The notes beneath the pieces are model-generated. The model was not told where the DNA came from, searched no databases, and saw only the letters and a list, made by a program, of their open reading frames with translations. 64,000 nucleotides of DNA, taken from positions 1 to 64,000 of the forward strand of contig JAFXMK010000014.1 in assembly GCA_017530365.1 (NCBI GenBank), read 5' to 3'. This DNA comes from Bacteroidales bacterium (GTDB taxonomy: Bacteria > Bacteroidota > Bacteroidia > Bacteroidales > F082). Position 1 is the stretch's first letter; every line of letters starts with the position of its first letter. Below, in pieces: positions 33,460-42,232 of the stretch. The translations under genes and the position numbers were made by a program.

Positions 33460-34800
33460 TTAATGAAACAGCCGTTCTACGGCGGGGATGGCGTTGGGCA
33501 GGGCCAACACCACTACACGGTCGTCTGTTTGTATCTCGAATTCTTCCGTGGCAATATAACTTTCCCCGTCGCGAACGATACCGCAAATAATGGCATCGGA
33601 AGGCATCGGCAACTTGCCGATCATCTTGCGTGTCACCGCCGAGCCTTGCCGTACCTCGAACTCCACGATGTCGGCATCGATGCCGCTGAGGCACTTCATG
33701 GAGGAGACCTTGGCGCCCAAGGTGTAGCGCACCATGTAAGAGGCGGCAATGAGTTTCTTGTTGATGATGCTGTCGATGCCGATGTTCTGTGAGATGTCGA
33801 TGTAGTCGATGTTCTCCACCAATGCGATGGTCTTCTTCACACCGAAGGATTTGGCCTGGAGACAGGTCAGGATGTTGGTCTCGGTATTATCGGTGACCGC
33901 GATGAAAGCGTCCATTCCGGCAATGCCTTCTTCCTCTAACATGTCGAGGTTACGGGCATCGGCATTGACCACCAAGGCATTGGAGAGGTAATTAGTGAGG
34001 TCGGTGCAGCGTTCCTTGCTCTTCTCGAGAATCTTGATGTTGAGCTCGTTCTCAAGACGTTTGGCGGTGATCCTGCCTACACGGCCGCCACCGACGATCA
34101 TCACGTTATGGATATTGATCTGCTTCTTGCCGCTGAGGCGGATGATGTCCTTGATGGCGTGCGGTTTGGTGACCACATACACCATGTCGGCCAGCTGGAA
34201 CACCGTGTCGTCTTGTGGGATGAAGGTGTTCTGCCTGCGGTGGATGGCGGCGATACGGAAGTCGATATGCTGGTATTGCTCGGTGACTTCTTGGACGCTC
34301 TTTCCGATGATCTCGGCTTCCGATTCGAGCTTCACCATGAACAGCTGCAGCTTGCCGCCCGAGAAGTCGTAGGTCTCCAACGAGGCGTTCTTCTTGAGCA
34401 GGGAGATGATCTCCTGCGCTGCGATATCCTCCGGCGAAAGCAGCCCGTCGATGCCCAGGTCTTGGTACATGCGCCACACCTCGGGACTCAGGTTCTCCAT
34501 GGTGTTGACGCGGGTGATGACCTTCTTGGCACCGAGTTTCTTGGCGATGATGCCAGTAAGCAAGTTGATGTGCTCGTCGTGGAGCACGGCGATGACGAGA
34601 TCGGCTTTGCCTACGTTGGCCCTTCGCAGCACTGAAGTGGAGGTGGAGTCGCCCATGATAGTCATCACGTCGGAGTGCGACTCCACTATCTTCAACAGCT
34701 CTTCATGAGGGTCAACGATGGTGATGTTGTGGTTGTCGCGCACCAAGGCTTCCGCCAAGTGCAGCCCAACTTCTCCGTCTCCAGCAATGACAATATCCAT
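33460..34800 (-). CDS. trkA: Trk potassium transporter regulatory subunit TrkA
   Basis: 446 residues with two RCK modules. The first Rossmann motif is VIAGDGEVGLHLAEAL (residues ~3-18) with an acidic end VDPHEE. The second is IVGGGRVGRITAKRL near residue 230. Each is followed by a TrkA-C domain (residues ~145-220 and ~360-446). NAD(H)/ATP binding gates TrkH. The start directly abuts an octamer repeat (34804-34843) that separates it from the DUF937 gene; all three genes run the same way. Confidence 0.95.
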   Translation of the reverse strand: MDIVIAGDGEVGLHLAEALVRDNHNITIVDPHEELLKIVESHSDVMTIMGDSTSTSVLRRANVGKADLVIAVLHDEHINLLTGIIAKKLGAKKVITRVNTMENLSPEVWRMYQDLGIDGLLSPEDIAAQEIISLLKKNASLETYDFSGGKLQLFMVKLESEAEIIGKSVQEVTEQYQHIDFRIAAIHRRQNTFIPQDDTVFQLADMVYVVTKPHAIKDIIRLSGKKQINIHNVMIVGGGRVGRITAKRLENELNIKILEKSKERCTDLTNYLSNALVVNADARNLDMLEEEGIAGMDAFIAVTDNTETNILTCLQAKSFGVKKTIALVENIDYIDISQNIGIDSIINKKLIAASYMVRYTLGAKVSSMKCLSGIDADIVEFEVRQGSAVTRKMIGKLPMPSDAIICGIVRDGESYIATEEFEIQTDDRVVVLALPNAIPAVERLFH

Positions 34801-34803
34801 TTA

Positions 34804-34843
34804 GTTGATCAGTTGTTCAGTTAATCAGTTGTTCAGTTATTTC
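34804..34843. repeat. Octamer tandem repeat between DUF937 and trkA
   Basis: Units GTTGATCA, GTTGTTCA, GTTAATCA, GTTGTTCA and GTTATTTC in strict 8-base register. The minus-strand stop codon of the DUF937 gene (34837-34839) lies inside the repeat. The same octamer family occurs again at 35401-35424. Confidence 0.8.
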
Positions 34844-35385
34844 ATGAAGCCTTCGATGATGTCGGGGATGCCGTTTTTGTTCTTGTCGCCCAACAGGCCG
34901 CCACCAGCGTTGCCGCCCAGGCTGCCGCCGATGCTGCCACCACCGAGGAGGCCGCCGAGTAAGCCGCCCAAGCCGCCAACACCAGTGTTGGTGCTCTTCT
35001 GACCTTTACCGATAAGACCAAGGAGCATAGGAAGGATGGCGGAAAGGATGCCGCCTGCCTGGTTGGTGCTTACATCGTTCTTTTGAGCCAAGGCCGTGAT
35101 GAAGTTATTGGAGTTGCTGCCCAGGATGTGGCCCAGGATCTTGCTGCCGTCGGTCAGGCTGGCGCTGCTCAGGTTGATGCCGTCGCCGAGGTGGCTTGCC
35201 AAAGCACCAGCCAATGACGAAGCGCCGCTTTCGGTTGCGGTGTTCTTCTGCATGGCCCCGATGAGGGTCGGCAAAGCACTCGTGATCACGGAATTTACCT
35301 GGTTGCTGTTCATGTTGAATTGTCTGCCCATGTCGCTGACAGCGCTACCGGCTGTCAAGGCACCTAAAATGCTATTGAGATCCAT
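34837..35385 (-). CDS. DUF937 family Gly-rich protein
   Basis: 182 residues. The N-terminal ~120 residues are the DUF937 helical domain (LNSILGALTAGSAVSDMGRQ, NQVNSVITSALPTLIGAMQK, TNQAGGILSAILPMLLGLIG). A highly Gly-rich tail follows (GGLGGLLGGLLGGGSIGGSL), ending with DKNKNGIPDIIEGFMK, an EF-hand-like, calcium-binding-type loop. The function is unknown. There is no signal peptide. The gene is bracketed on both sides by the same octamer tandem repeat. It is upstream of trkA in the same direction, but a potassium-related role is not supported by sequence. Confidence 0.88.
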   Translation of the reverse strand: MDLNSILGALTAGSAVSDMGRQFNMNSNQVNSVITSALPTLIGAMQKNTATESGASSLAGALASHLGDGINLSSASLTDGSKILGHILGSNSNNFITALAQKNDVSTNQAGGILSAILPMLLGLIGKGQKSTNTGVGGLGGLLGGLLGGGSIGGSLGGNAGGGLLGDKNKNGIPDIIEGFMK

Positions 35386-35400
35386 AGTGTGAGTTTTTAA

Positions 35401-35424
35401 GTTGTTCAGTTAATCAGTTGTAAA
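35401..35424. repeat. Octamer tandem repeat upstream of DUF937
   Basis: Three 8-base units, GTTGTTCA, GTTAATCA and GTTGTAAA, same family and orientation as 34804-34843. They lie between the DUF937 ATG and its -7 box, so would be in the mRNA leader. Confidence 0.7.
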
Positions 35425-35428
35425 GATG

Positions 35429-35436
35429 CAAAGATA
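35429..35436 (-). promoter_or_regulatory. -7 promoter element for DUF937
   Basis: Minus-strand TATCTTTG, a full match to the consensus. The predicted leader is about 40 bases and contains the octamer repeat. Confidence 0.45.
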
Positions 35437-35476
35437 ACCTTTAATTGAAAAAAGACCTAAAAAACTGATATTTTTT

Positions 35477-35484
35477 TATCTTTG
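35477..35484 (+). promoter_or_regulatory. -7 promoter element for metG
   Basis: TATCTTTG is a full match to TAnnTTTG. It supports the ATG at 35509 over an in-frame TTG at 35482, which would overlap the box. Confidence 0.5.
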
Positions 35485-35508
35485 CACGTTTTTCAAAATA
35501 ACATCACT

Positions 35509-37569
35509 ATGGAATCAACGAACAAACACTTCAAGCGTTACACGGTAACCACGGCCTTGCCATACGCCAACGGCCCTGTCCACATCGGTCATCTTGCCGG
35601 CGTCTATATCCCCGCCGACACCTACGTCCGTTATCTGCGAATGCGTGGCGAGGAAGTGCTGTTTGTCGGTGGTTCCGACGAGCACGGCGTGCCGATCACC
35701 ATCAAGGCCGAAAAGGAAGGCTGCACGCCACAGGATATCGTGGACCGTTACCACGCCATCATCAAGAAGTCGTTCGAGGATCTCGGCATCAGCTATGATA
35801 TCTATTCCCGTACCTCTTCGAAGATGCACCGTGCCACGGCCCAGGAGTTCTTCAAGAAGCTTTACGACGAAGGGAAGTTCATCGAGAAGGAGACGGAGCA
35901 ATACTTCGACCCGGAACGCCAGAAGTTCCTTTCCGACCGTTATATTGTGGGTACCTGCCCGAAATGCGGTGCCGAAGGTGCCTACGGCGACCAATGTGAA
36001 AAATGCGGCAGCTCGTTGAGCCCCGATGAGCTCATCAACCCGCACTCACAACTCAGCGGCGCGGCCCTGGTGAAGAAGCCGACCAACCACTGGTACCTGC
36101 CGCTCGACCAATACGAGCCTTGGCTCCGCGAGTGGATCCTCGAAGGCCATAAGGAATGGAAAGTCAATGTCTATGGCCAGGTGAAGAGCTGGCTCGACGG
36201 TGGCTTGCAACCCCGTGCCGTCACCCGCGACCTTGACTGGGGCGTGCCCGTCCCGCTGGAAGGTGCCGACGGTAAGGTGCTGTATGTGTGGTTCGATGCT
36301 CCCATCGGCTATATCTCCAACACCAAGGAAATCTGCGAACAGCGCGGCGAGGACTGGGAGAAGTGGTGGAAAGACCCCGAGACCAAGCTGGTGCACTTCA
36401 TCGGCAAGGACAACATCGTGTTCCACTGCATCATCTTCCCTTGCATGCTGAAGGCCTACGGCGACTACATCGTCCCGGAGAACGTGCCCGCCAACGAGTT
36501 CCTCAACCTCGAGAACGACAAGATCTCGACCTCACGCAACTGGGCCATCTGGCTGCACGAGTACCTCCAGGAGTTCCCGGGCAAACAGGACGTGCTGCGC
36601 TATGTGCTCACCGCCAACGCACCCGAGACCAAGGACAACAACTTCACCTGGAAGGACTACCAGGACCGCAACAACAACGAATTGCTGGCCATTTTCGGCA
36701 ACTTCGTCAACCGTACGCTAGTACTGACACACAAATACTACGAAGGTGCCGTGCCTGCCTTGGGCAATCTTAACGATACCGACAAGGCCGCCATCGACGA
36801 GATGAACGCCTATCCCGAGAAGATCGGTCGCCTCATTGAGAACTACAAGTTCCGTGAAGGCCTCGCTGAGCTGATGAACCTCGCCCGCCTGGGCAACAAA
36901 TACCTCACCGATAACGAGCCTTGGAAGCAGATCAAGACCGACCCTGATCGGGTGAAGACCGTGATGGCGGTAAGCTTGCAGATCGTGGCCCATCTGGCCA
37001 TCCTGAGCGAGCCTTTCCTGCCTTTCAGCGCGAAGAAGCTCCAGCAGATGATCGGCCTTGAGGTGAAAGGTTGGAACGACGCCGCTGAGACGGTGTTGCT
37101 CAACGAAGGCCATGTCATCGGACAGCCGGAGCTGCTCTTCGAGAAGGTCGAGGACAGCGTGGTGGAGGCGCAGCTGAAGCGTCTCGACGAGATCAAGAAG
37201 GCCAACCAACTGAACGCCTGGAAGCCTGCCGAGGTGAAGCCTGTGGTCAGCTTCGACGACTACATGAAGGTAGATGTCCGTGTGGGCACCATCCTCGAGT
37301 GCCAGAAGGTGCCTAAGGCCGACAAGCTGTTGCAGTTCCTCATCGACGATGGCATGAACAAGCGCACCATCGTGAGTGGCATCGCCAAGTACTACACCGA
37401 GCCGGAGAAGCTGGTGGGCAAGCAGATCTGCTTCATCGCCAACTTCGAGCCGCGCAAGCTCAAGGGCGTGGTCAGCGAGGGCATGATCCTCTCCGCCGAG
37501 GACAAGGACGGCCGTCTCGTGCTACTTACCCCGAGTGATTTGGTGGCACCAGGTTGTTCCGTGGGGTAA
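35509..37569 (+). CDS. metG: Methionyl-tRNA synthetase
   Basis: 686 residues. The class I signature is [16 protein letters not shown] (HIGH) and the second motif is the variant KISTS in [14 protein letters not shown] zinc knuckle ([18 protein letters not shown]) lies near residues 145-162. The C-terminal ~110 residues ([20 protein letters not shown], then GIAKYY and [17 protein letters not shown]) form the EMAPII-like tRNA-binding and dimerisation domain. It charges tRNA-Met in the cytoplasm. Length and domains match full-length bacterial MetG. The 3' end converges on yraN. Confidence 0.97.
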   Translation: MESTNKHFKRYTVTTALPYANGPVHIGHLAGVYIPADTYVRYLRMRGEEVLFVGGSDEHGVPITIKAEKEGCTPQDIVDRYHAIIKKSFEDLGISYDIYSRTSSKMHRATAQEFFKKLYDEGKFIEKETEQYFDPERQKFLSDRYIVGTCPKCGAEGAYGDQCEKCGSSLSPDELINPHSQLSGAALVKKPTNHWYLPLDQYEPWLREWILEGHKEWKVNVYGQVKSWLDGGLQPRAVTRDLDWGVPVPLEGADGKVLYVWFDAPIGYISNTKEICEQRGEDWEKWWKDPETKLVHFIGKDNIVFHCIIFPCMLKAYGDYIVPENVPANEFLNLENDKISTSRNWAIWLHEYLQEFPGKQDVLRYVLTANAPETKDNNFTWKDYQDRNNNELLAIFGNFVNRTLVLTHKYYEGAVPALGNLNDTDKAAIDEMNAYPEKIGRLIENYKFREGLAELMNLARLGNKYLTDNEPWKQIKTDPDRVKTVMAVSLQIVAHLAILSEPFLPFSAKKLQQMIGLEVKGWNDAAETVLLNEGHVIGQPELLFEKVEDSVVEAQLKRLDEIKKANQLNAWKPAEVKPVVSFDDYMKVDVRVGTILECQKVPKADKLLQFLIDDGMNKRTIVSGIAKYYTEPEKLVGKQICFIANFEPRKLKGVVSEGMILSAEDKDGRLVLLTPSDLVAPGCSVG

Positions 37570-37586
37570 TCCCATTTTGACTATCG

Positions 37587-37949
37587 TTAGGTAACGATAA
37601 AAGCGTCCTCGATGTGTTCGATATGTTCTCCCGTGTCGGTGATCACGATGGAGATGATATCGAACCGGACCTCCACATCCAGGTTTTTATACCGCACATA
37701 GGCGTCGGCCGCCCAGATAAGCATCTGTTGTTTCATGGCGCCCACGGCGATATCAGGTTCGCCGTAGGTGTTGGATTTGCGGGTCTTCACCTCGACGGCC
37801 ACGAGGGTGTCGCCGTCCAGCGCGATGATGTCGATTTCCTTATGTCCTGACCGCCAGTTGCGTTCGAAGATTTGGTAGCCTTTATTGATTAAATAGTTGA
37901 CGGCGAGGTCCTCACCGAGTTTTCCGAAGTCTAGATTATTATTCATCAT
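37587..37949 (-). CDS. YraN/UPF0102 family nuclease-fold protein
   Basis: 120 residues. The family motifs are LGEDLAVNYLINKGYQIFER at the N-terminus and the PD-(D/E)xK-like core HKEIDIIALDGDTLVAVEVK, then YGEPDIAVGAMKQQ. The fold is that of a Holliday-junction-resolvase-like nuclease, but the activity is not established. The gene is single, with its own promoter (TTG-N21-TATATTTG). It converges on metG with 17 bases between; an 8-base inverted repeat with a 2-base centre (37582-37599) covers its last codons. Confidence 0.93.
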   Translation of the reverse strand: MMNNNLDFGKLGEDLAVNYLINKGYQIFERNWRSGHKEIDIIALDGDTLVAVEVKTRKSNTYGEPDIAVGAMKQQMLIWAADAYVRYKNLDVEVRFDIISIVITDTGEHIEHIEDAFIVT

Positions 37950-37963
37950 TTATGTTTTTTCGA

Positions 37964-37995
37964 CAAATATACAAATAAAAAAGTCGGCACTGCAA
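37964..37995 (-). promoter_or_regulatory. Promoter of the yraN-type gene
   Basis: On the minus strand, TTG (37993-37995) is followed by 21 bases and TATATTTG (37964-37971). Both elements and spacing fit the Bacteroidetes consensus. The -33 element lies in the loop of the upstream gene's terminator. Confidence 0.55.
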
Positions 37996-38012
37996 CTGCA
38001 ATGCCGACTTTT
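37979..38012 (-). terminator. Rho-independent terminator of the large T9SS gene
   Basis: An 11-base perfect stem (AAAAGTCGGCA and TGCCGACTTTT) with a 12-base loop. On the minus strand it is followed by a T-rich tract, as expected for intrinsic termination downstream of the gene at 38045-40966. Confidence 0.8.
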
Positions 38013-38047
38013 CTTCTGACTTCCGTCTTCCGACTTCTGTCTTCTTA
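38013..38047. repeat. Heptamer tandem repeat at the 3' end of the T9SS gene
   Basis: Five 7-base units: CTTCTGA, CTTCCGT, CTTCCGA, CTTCTGT, CTTCTTA. The minus-strand TAA stop of the adjacent gene (38045-38047) is formed by the last unit. It lies directly beside the terminator stem. Confidence 0.78.
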
Positions 38048-40966
38048 CTTCACCACAACCTTCTGGGTCTTGATGTTGTTGCCGTTGATGAGGCGGAGCA
38101 TATAGACTCCGGTGGCGGCGTTGACCTTGGTGGTGGCGTTGCCGTTGACGGTCTCGGTGCTGAGCACGCGGCCGGTCATATCGACAACTTGCAGGGTGGC
38201 TTCACCTTCGTTGTTGATGGTCCAATCGTTGCCGTTGAAGAAGGCGAAGTTATTGGCGTTCTGCTCGTTGATGCTGCTGTTGGCGCTGAACACGAGGCGG
38301 AAGCGGCTGGCGTAGTCGGTGACCTTAGCCTCGAAGCTGTAGCTCGGGTTGGCGATCAGGTCGATGTCGGCGCCAGTCATGTTGTCGATGAGGTGGAGGT
38401 ACTCCATCTCAACGTTTTCGGTGTTGACGCTGAAGGTGTAGGTGCCGTTGTTTTCAGCCTTGAAGCTGACAGGCATCTCACCGATTTCTTCAGCGTTGAC
38501 GATGGCGTAGTCCTTGTTGCTTTGTTCGAAATAGACCTTGGTGTGGTTCGGGTTGAGTTGGAACTTAGGCAGCTGACGGCCTTCGCCGAAGCGGACGATG
38601 GCGCGGTCAACGAGCTTGCTGCTGTTGGTGATGTTCAGGGCGAGGTTGGCGCTCTTGCCAGTAGCTGTTTTGCTGAAAGTCACGGTTTCGTTTTCACCTT
38701 CGGCCACCACAAAGATACCAGTCATAGCAGCAACTTCGGTGCCAGCTTGTTGAGCAGTAACATCAATACCGGAACCATCATTGTTCATGGTGTAGAAATC
38801 CTTGTCAGTGTAGGCTTTCTCGCCCCAGGGGTTACCCACGAGGTTCCAGCCTTTGAAATCAACGGCGTTGTCATCATAAACCAGTTCGATTTTGCCATCG
38901 CCATCATAAGCAGTTCCAGTGAGTGTGAATTCACCGCCAGTCTTGTGGGCGTAGAGGTAGCCCTTGCCAGGTTCGAGGTTAGTGAAAGCGCCAGCTTTGT
39001 AGTTGCGCCATTCATCATCTTGAGCTTGGTCGAAGGAGTAGAGGTCGAAGTCGCCGGTGGTCATTTCATGGTTGGTGAGATCCACGGTGACAGGCGAAGC
39101 GATGAGGTAGTAGCCACCTTCGTTAGAGTCATCTCCATAGCCTTCGATGGTGAGGGTGTATTGCTGCGGAGCAATATTCTCTTCATAATACACTGTGACA
39201 GACGTAAAGCCGCAGGTACCACCTATCGTAGCAACCATGGCAGTGGCGCCATCGGTAGGAGTGACGGTGACAGTTGTACCATCTGCAGAAGCAGTAGCAT
39301 TGGTCCAAGTGCTGTTCACTAATGTATTGGCATAGTTTGTTGATGTCGCAGTGAACACAACACTTGTTATGGCAAAACCAGGAGCAGGAGAGATGGTTAA
39401 AGTGTTTCCACTATAGAAACGAGAGCTAGTTCTATTGTTAGAATCACCACCAAGATAATTGCTTGCTGATGTGCCGCCAGACTTAGAAGAGTTAGTCATA
39501 GTAGCATATTCGCTAGACCAAGTAACAATATCTGTATCAGTAATTTCATCATACGAAGCAATGCTCAAATTCCAAGTGACATTTGGAGCTTCATAAGCAG
39601 CTTGGTTGACAGTGACGATGGCATAAACTTCTTCCGAATTATCATCATAGGTATAAACCTTCATATAAGCAGTGCGGGCTTCGCCGTCGTTGGTATCGAT
39701 GATGTAAGAGAGGATGTAAGCATCGTTTTCTTCATTAATTTCAGCATAAATCCAATCCGGATCGTCGCCTTCAAGTTCGTTGCCATCGGCATCGCAGAAA
39801 TAGTAATCGAAGCTGTCGAAGTTTTCGATATTTTCATAGGTCAGAGCCAAGTTGCCTTCTGCACCAGCGAAGGGAGCATTGATTGTTGAGGGGGTGACAG
39901 TGACGGTAGGAGTTGTAATGACAGGATGGGTCAAAGATACCAATTCGCAACCTTGACCGAATTCGTAAGTTGAACCATATTTGATAAGGTTACCATAAAC
40001 CACAACGACATCACCAACGGCAACCGTTGATGCGTCTACGCCAGTGCTGCTCACGCAACGGTAGGCTTGCAGGAAATCGGTGTCGCCAGAATTGTCAACG
40101 AAGTTGAAGGTGATATTGTTATAATCGTTGCTCCATGCTGTAGGGATAGCGGAAACGATACCCGTGGCATAAACGCCTTGTGTGCCAGCGTTGGCATCAA
40201 TGGCGGTGCGGGCATCAGCCACAGTGTAAGGATCTTCCAATGTGCCAGCATGTTCCAAAGTGATGAAAGCGTATTCGGCAGTGGCAACAGCGCTATTGTC
40301 GTAACCTTCGGCAGAGGCCATGGCCTTAATGGTCGTGTTAGTGCTGACATTGATAGCTCCAGAATAAACTGTGCTGTTTGTGGTAGGATCGTTACCATTG
40401 GTGGTGTAATAAATCGTGGCACCTTCGGTGGCGCAGTTGATGCTCACGTTTTGAGCTTCGGTGTAAGTGCCAGCAGCTGGGCTGAAGGTGGGAGTAGCGC
40501 AGGTGGTAGCACTTGATTTAATGTAAGTTATCGAGATACCACTGCTTCTGGTTTGAGAACTCGGTTTAAAAGTAAACTCAGTAACATTTGCAGATTCGGC
40601 GTATGTCCAGGTCACAATCTTGCCACTAACCGTAGGAGTGACACTAGGCGTAACAGTTGCATTTTGAGCATATGTGACATAATTGCCCGTGGAAGAAGCT
40701 TCATAAGCAACACTCAAAATCTTAGCACCATTCAAAACATTAATCGTAACCGTAGTGTTGGCGTAAATACGAATAGGATTCGAATAAGTGTTGGTAGAAG
40801 AAACCATAATGGTAACATTCTGGTCGTTTGCAACAGCAGTAGCCGTACCAGGAAGTGCTGTAGTTCCAGGCCATGTTACACTTGCTTGTCCCCTCATCCC
40901 CATCGGGATAGCGAGGATTGCGAGCAGCGCGAGGGCTGCAGTAAGGATTGTAAATCTCCTTTTCAT
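38045..40966 (-). CDS. T9SS-exported multidomain protein with chitobiase-type and OB-like domains
   Basis: 973 residues. The N-terminus MKRRFTILTAALALLAILAI is a signal peptide. ATPTFSPAAGTYTEAQNVSI and EGATIYYTTNGNDPT form a chitobiase/beta-hexosaminidase C-terminal-type domain. A DUF6359-like OB region follows (GTLEDPYTVADARTAIDANA, then GVYATGIVSAIPTAW). Several beta-sandwich regions come next, one with GNTLTISPAPGFAITSVVFT. The end (LQVVDMTGRVLSTETVNGNA, VYMLRLINGNNIKTQKVVVK) is a T9SS type A sorting domain. The protein is predicted to be secreted to the surface; no catalytic domain is evident. It is monocistronic, with its own promoter and terminator. Confidence 0.85.
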   Translation of the reverse strand: MKRRFTILTAALALLAILAIPMGMRGQASVTWPGTTALPGTATAVANDQNVTIMVSSTNTYSNPIRIYANTTVTINVLNGAKILSVAYEASSTGNYVTYAQNATVTPSVTPTVSGKIVTWTYAESANVTEFTFKPSSQTRSSGISITYIKSSATTCATPTFSPAAGTYTEAQNVSINCATEGATIYYTTNGNDPTTNSTVYSGAINVSTNTTIKAMASAEGYDNSAVATAEYAFITLEHAGTLEDPYTVADARTAIDANAGTQGVYATGIVSAIPTAWSNDYNNITFNFVDNSGDTDFLQAYRCVSSTGVDASTVAVGDVVVVYGNLIKYGSTYEFGQGCELVSLTHPVITTPTVTVTPSTINAPFAGAEGNLALTYENIENFDSFDYYFCDADGNELEGDDPDWIYAEINEENDAYILSYIIDTNDGEARTAYMKVYTYDDNSEEVYAIVTVNQAAYEAPNVTWNLSIASYDEITDTDIVTWSSEYATMTNSSKSGGTSASNYLGGDSNNRTSSRFYSGNTLTISPAPGFAITSVVFTATSTNYANTLVNSTWTNATASADGTTVTVTPTDGATAMVATIGGTCGFTSVTVYYEENIAPQQYTLTIEGYGDDSNEGGYYLIASPVTVDLTNHEMTTGDFDLYSFDQAQDDEWRNYKAGAFTNLEPGKGYLYAHKTGGEFTLTGTAYDGDGKIELVYDDNAVDFKGWNLVGNPWGEKAYTDKDFYTMNNDGSGIDVTAQQAGTEVAAMTGIFVVAEGENETVTFSKTATGKSANLALNITNSSKLVDRAIVRFGEGRQLPKFQLNPNHTKVYFEQSNKDYAIVNAEEIGEMPVSFKAENNGTYTFSVNTENVEMEYLHLIDNMTGADIDLIANPSYSFEAKVTDYASRFRLVFSANSSINEQNANNFAFFNGNDWTINNEGEATLQVVDMTGRVLSTETVNGNATTKVNAATGVYMLRLINGNNIKTQKVVVK

Positions 40967-41060
40967 TTCTTTTTACTTTGTTTTTTAATGATTAATATTT
41001 TGTTATTTACTTATTTTTCAGCTTATTAGATAAATCCGTGGGATTCTCCCAAAGCGGCTG

Positions 41061-41093
41061 CAAAAATAGGAAAAAAATCGTATTGTCCGACAA
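41061..41093 (-). promoter_or_regulatory. Promoter of the large T9SS gene
   Basis: Minus strand: TTG (41091-41093), 22-base spacer, TATTTTTG (41061-41068). The predicted leader is about 90 bases, AT-rich, with no obvious structure. Confidence 0.5.
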
Positions 41094-41148
41094 GCGATGA
41101 ATATTTATTTTTAAAGACCTCAAAATGATCTACTTTCGGGAAAAAGCG

Positions 41149-41156
41149 TACCTTTG
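41149..41156 (+). promoter_or_regulatory. -7 promoter element for mnmA
   Basis: TACCTTTG is a full match to TAnnTTTG and ends 5 bases before the ATG at 41162, implying a leaderless or nearly leaderless mRNA. No clear -33 element. Confidence 0.5.
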
Positions 41157-41161
41157 CAACC

Positions 41162-42232
41162 ATGAACATCGCCGCACTAGTTTCGGGTGGAGTCGATAGC
41201 TCCGTGGTGGTGCCCCTGCTCAAAGAACAGGGCATCACACCCCATATCTTTTATATTAAAATAGGTATGGAAGGAAAGGAAGACCTGTCGTCGTGCCCAT
41301 CGGAAGAAGACATCGAAATTACCACTTATATCGCCAAGAAATACGGCTGCCCCTTCGACATCGTCGATCTGCAACACGAATACTTCGAGACGGTCGGGCG
41401 CTACACCATGGAGATGGTGCGCAAAGGCCTCACGCCTAACCCCGACGTGATGTGCAACCGTTGGATCAAGCTGGGCGCCTTCGAAGAGAAAGAAGGCCAT
41501 CACTTCGACAAGATCGCCACGGGACACTACGCGCGCTCATGGGAAGACGAGAACGGCATCTTCTGGCTCGGCACCGCTGCCGATACCTTCAAGGATCAGA
41601 CCTACTTCCTCGGGCGTATCACCTACGCCCAGCTGAGTAAGGTGATCTTCCCCATCGGCGACCTGCCCAAGCCTAAGGTGCGTGAATTGGCCGCCCAATA
41701 CAAGCTGCCATCGGCCGAACGCCACGACAGCCAAGGCATCTGCTTCCTGGGTAAAATCAACTATAACGACTATATCCGCGAATATGTCGGCGAGATGCCA
41801 GGCGACATCGTGGAGCTGGAGACGGGCAAGAAGCTGGGGCGCCACAAGGGCTTCTGGTTCCATACCATCGGACAACGCAAAGGCCTCGGCCTCGGCGGGG
41901 GTCCTTGGTTCGTGGTCAAGAAGGACATCCCGAACAACATCGTCTATGTGTCGCAAGGCTACGACCCCGTGGCGCAATACACCGACATCATCCCATTAGG
42001 CGACCTCCAGATGATGAATCCCGCCCTGCACCTCACCGAAGGCATGCGAGTGCGCTATAAGATACGCCACCAACCGGAATTCACCTTGGGTACCATCCAT
42101 ATTACCGAACAAGGCGCCGACATCGTCTCGGATGTGGCCATCTCAGGCATCGCCCCAGGACAGTTCGGGGTGCTCTATCACGAGACGGAACCATTCGTAA
42201 TCGGCAGCGGGGTGATAGTAGAGAGGAGTTAG
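41162..42232 (+). CDS. mnmA: tRNA-specific 2-thiouridylase MnmA
   Basis: 356 residues. The PP-loop motif SGGVDSSVV is at residues ~8-16. The first catalytic Cys is in NPDVMCNRWIKLG and the second in HDSQGICFLGKI. GQRKGLGLGGGPWFVVKKD is typical of the central domain. The enzyme activates U34 of Lys, Glu and Gln tRNAs by adenylation and adds sulfur. Its TAG stop is inside a short GAGTTAGGAG repeat and overlaps the stop of the convergent rluA-type gene by 4 bases. Confidence 0.95.
   Translation: MNIAALVSGGVDSSVVVPLLKEQGITPHIFYIKIGMEGKEDLSSCPSEEDIEITTYIAKKYGCPFDIVDLQHEYFETVGRYTMEMVRKGLTPNPDVMCNRWIKLGAFEEKEGHHFDKIATGHYARSWEDENGIFWLGTAADTFKDQTYFLGRITYAQLSKVIFPIGDLPKPKVRELAAQYKLPSAERHDSQGICFLGKINYNDYIREYVGEMPGDIVELETGKKLGRHKGFWFHTIGQRKGLGLGGGPWFVVKKDIPNNIVYVSQGYDPVAQYTDIIPLGDLQMMNPALHLTEGMRVRYKIRHQPEFTLGTIHITEQGADIVSDVAISGIAPGQFGVLYHETEPFVIGSGVIVERS

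Noticed and set aside
35482-35508. Upstream in-frame TTG start for metG
   Set aside because: It overlaps the TATCTTTG promoter box; the ATG at 35509 begins just before the conserved synthetase core.
37582-37599. TATCGTTA-GG-TAACGATA palindrome between metG and yraN as a terminator
   Set aside because: A 2-base loop is too small for a stable hairpin and no T-run follows; it could be a protein-binding site, but there is no support.
38189-39322. 377-codon open frame antisense to the large T9SS gene
   Set aside because: Mirror of biased codon use in the real gene; product is Val/Glu-rich without domains.
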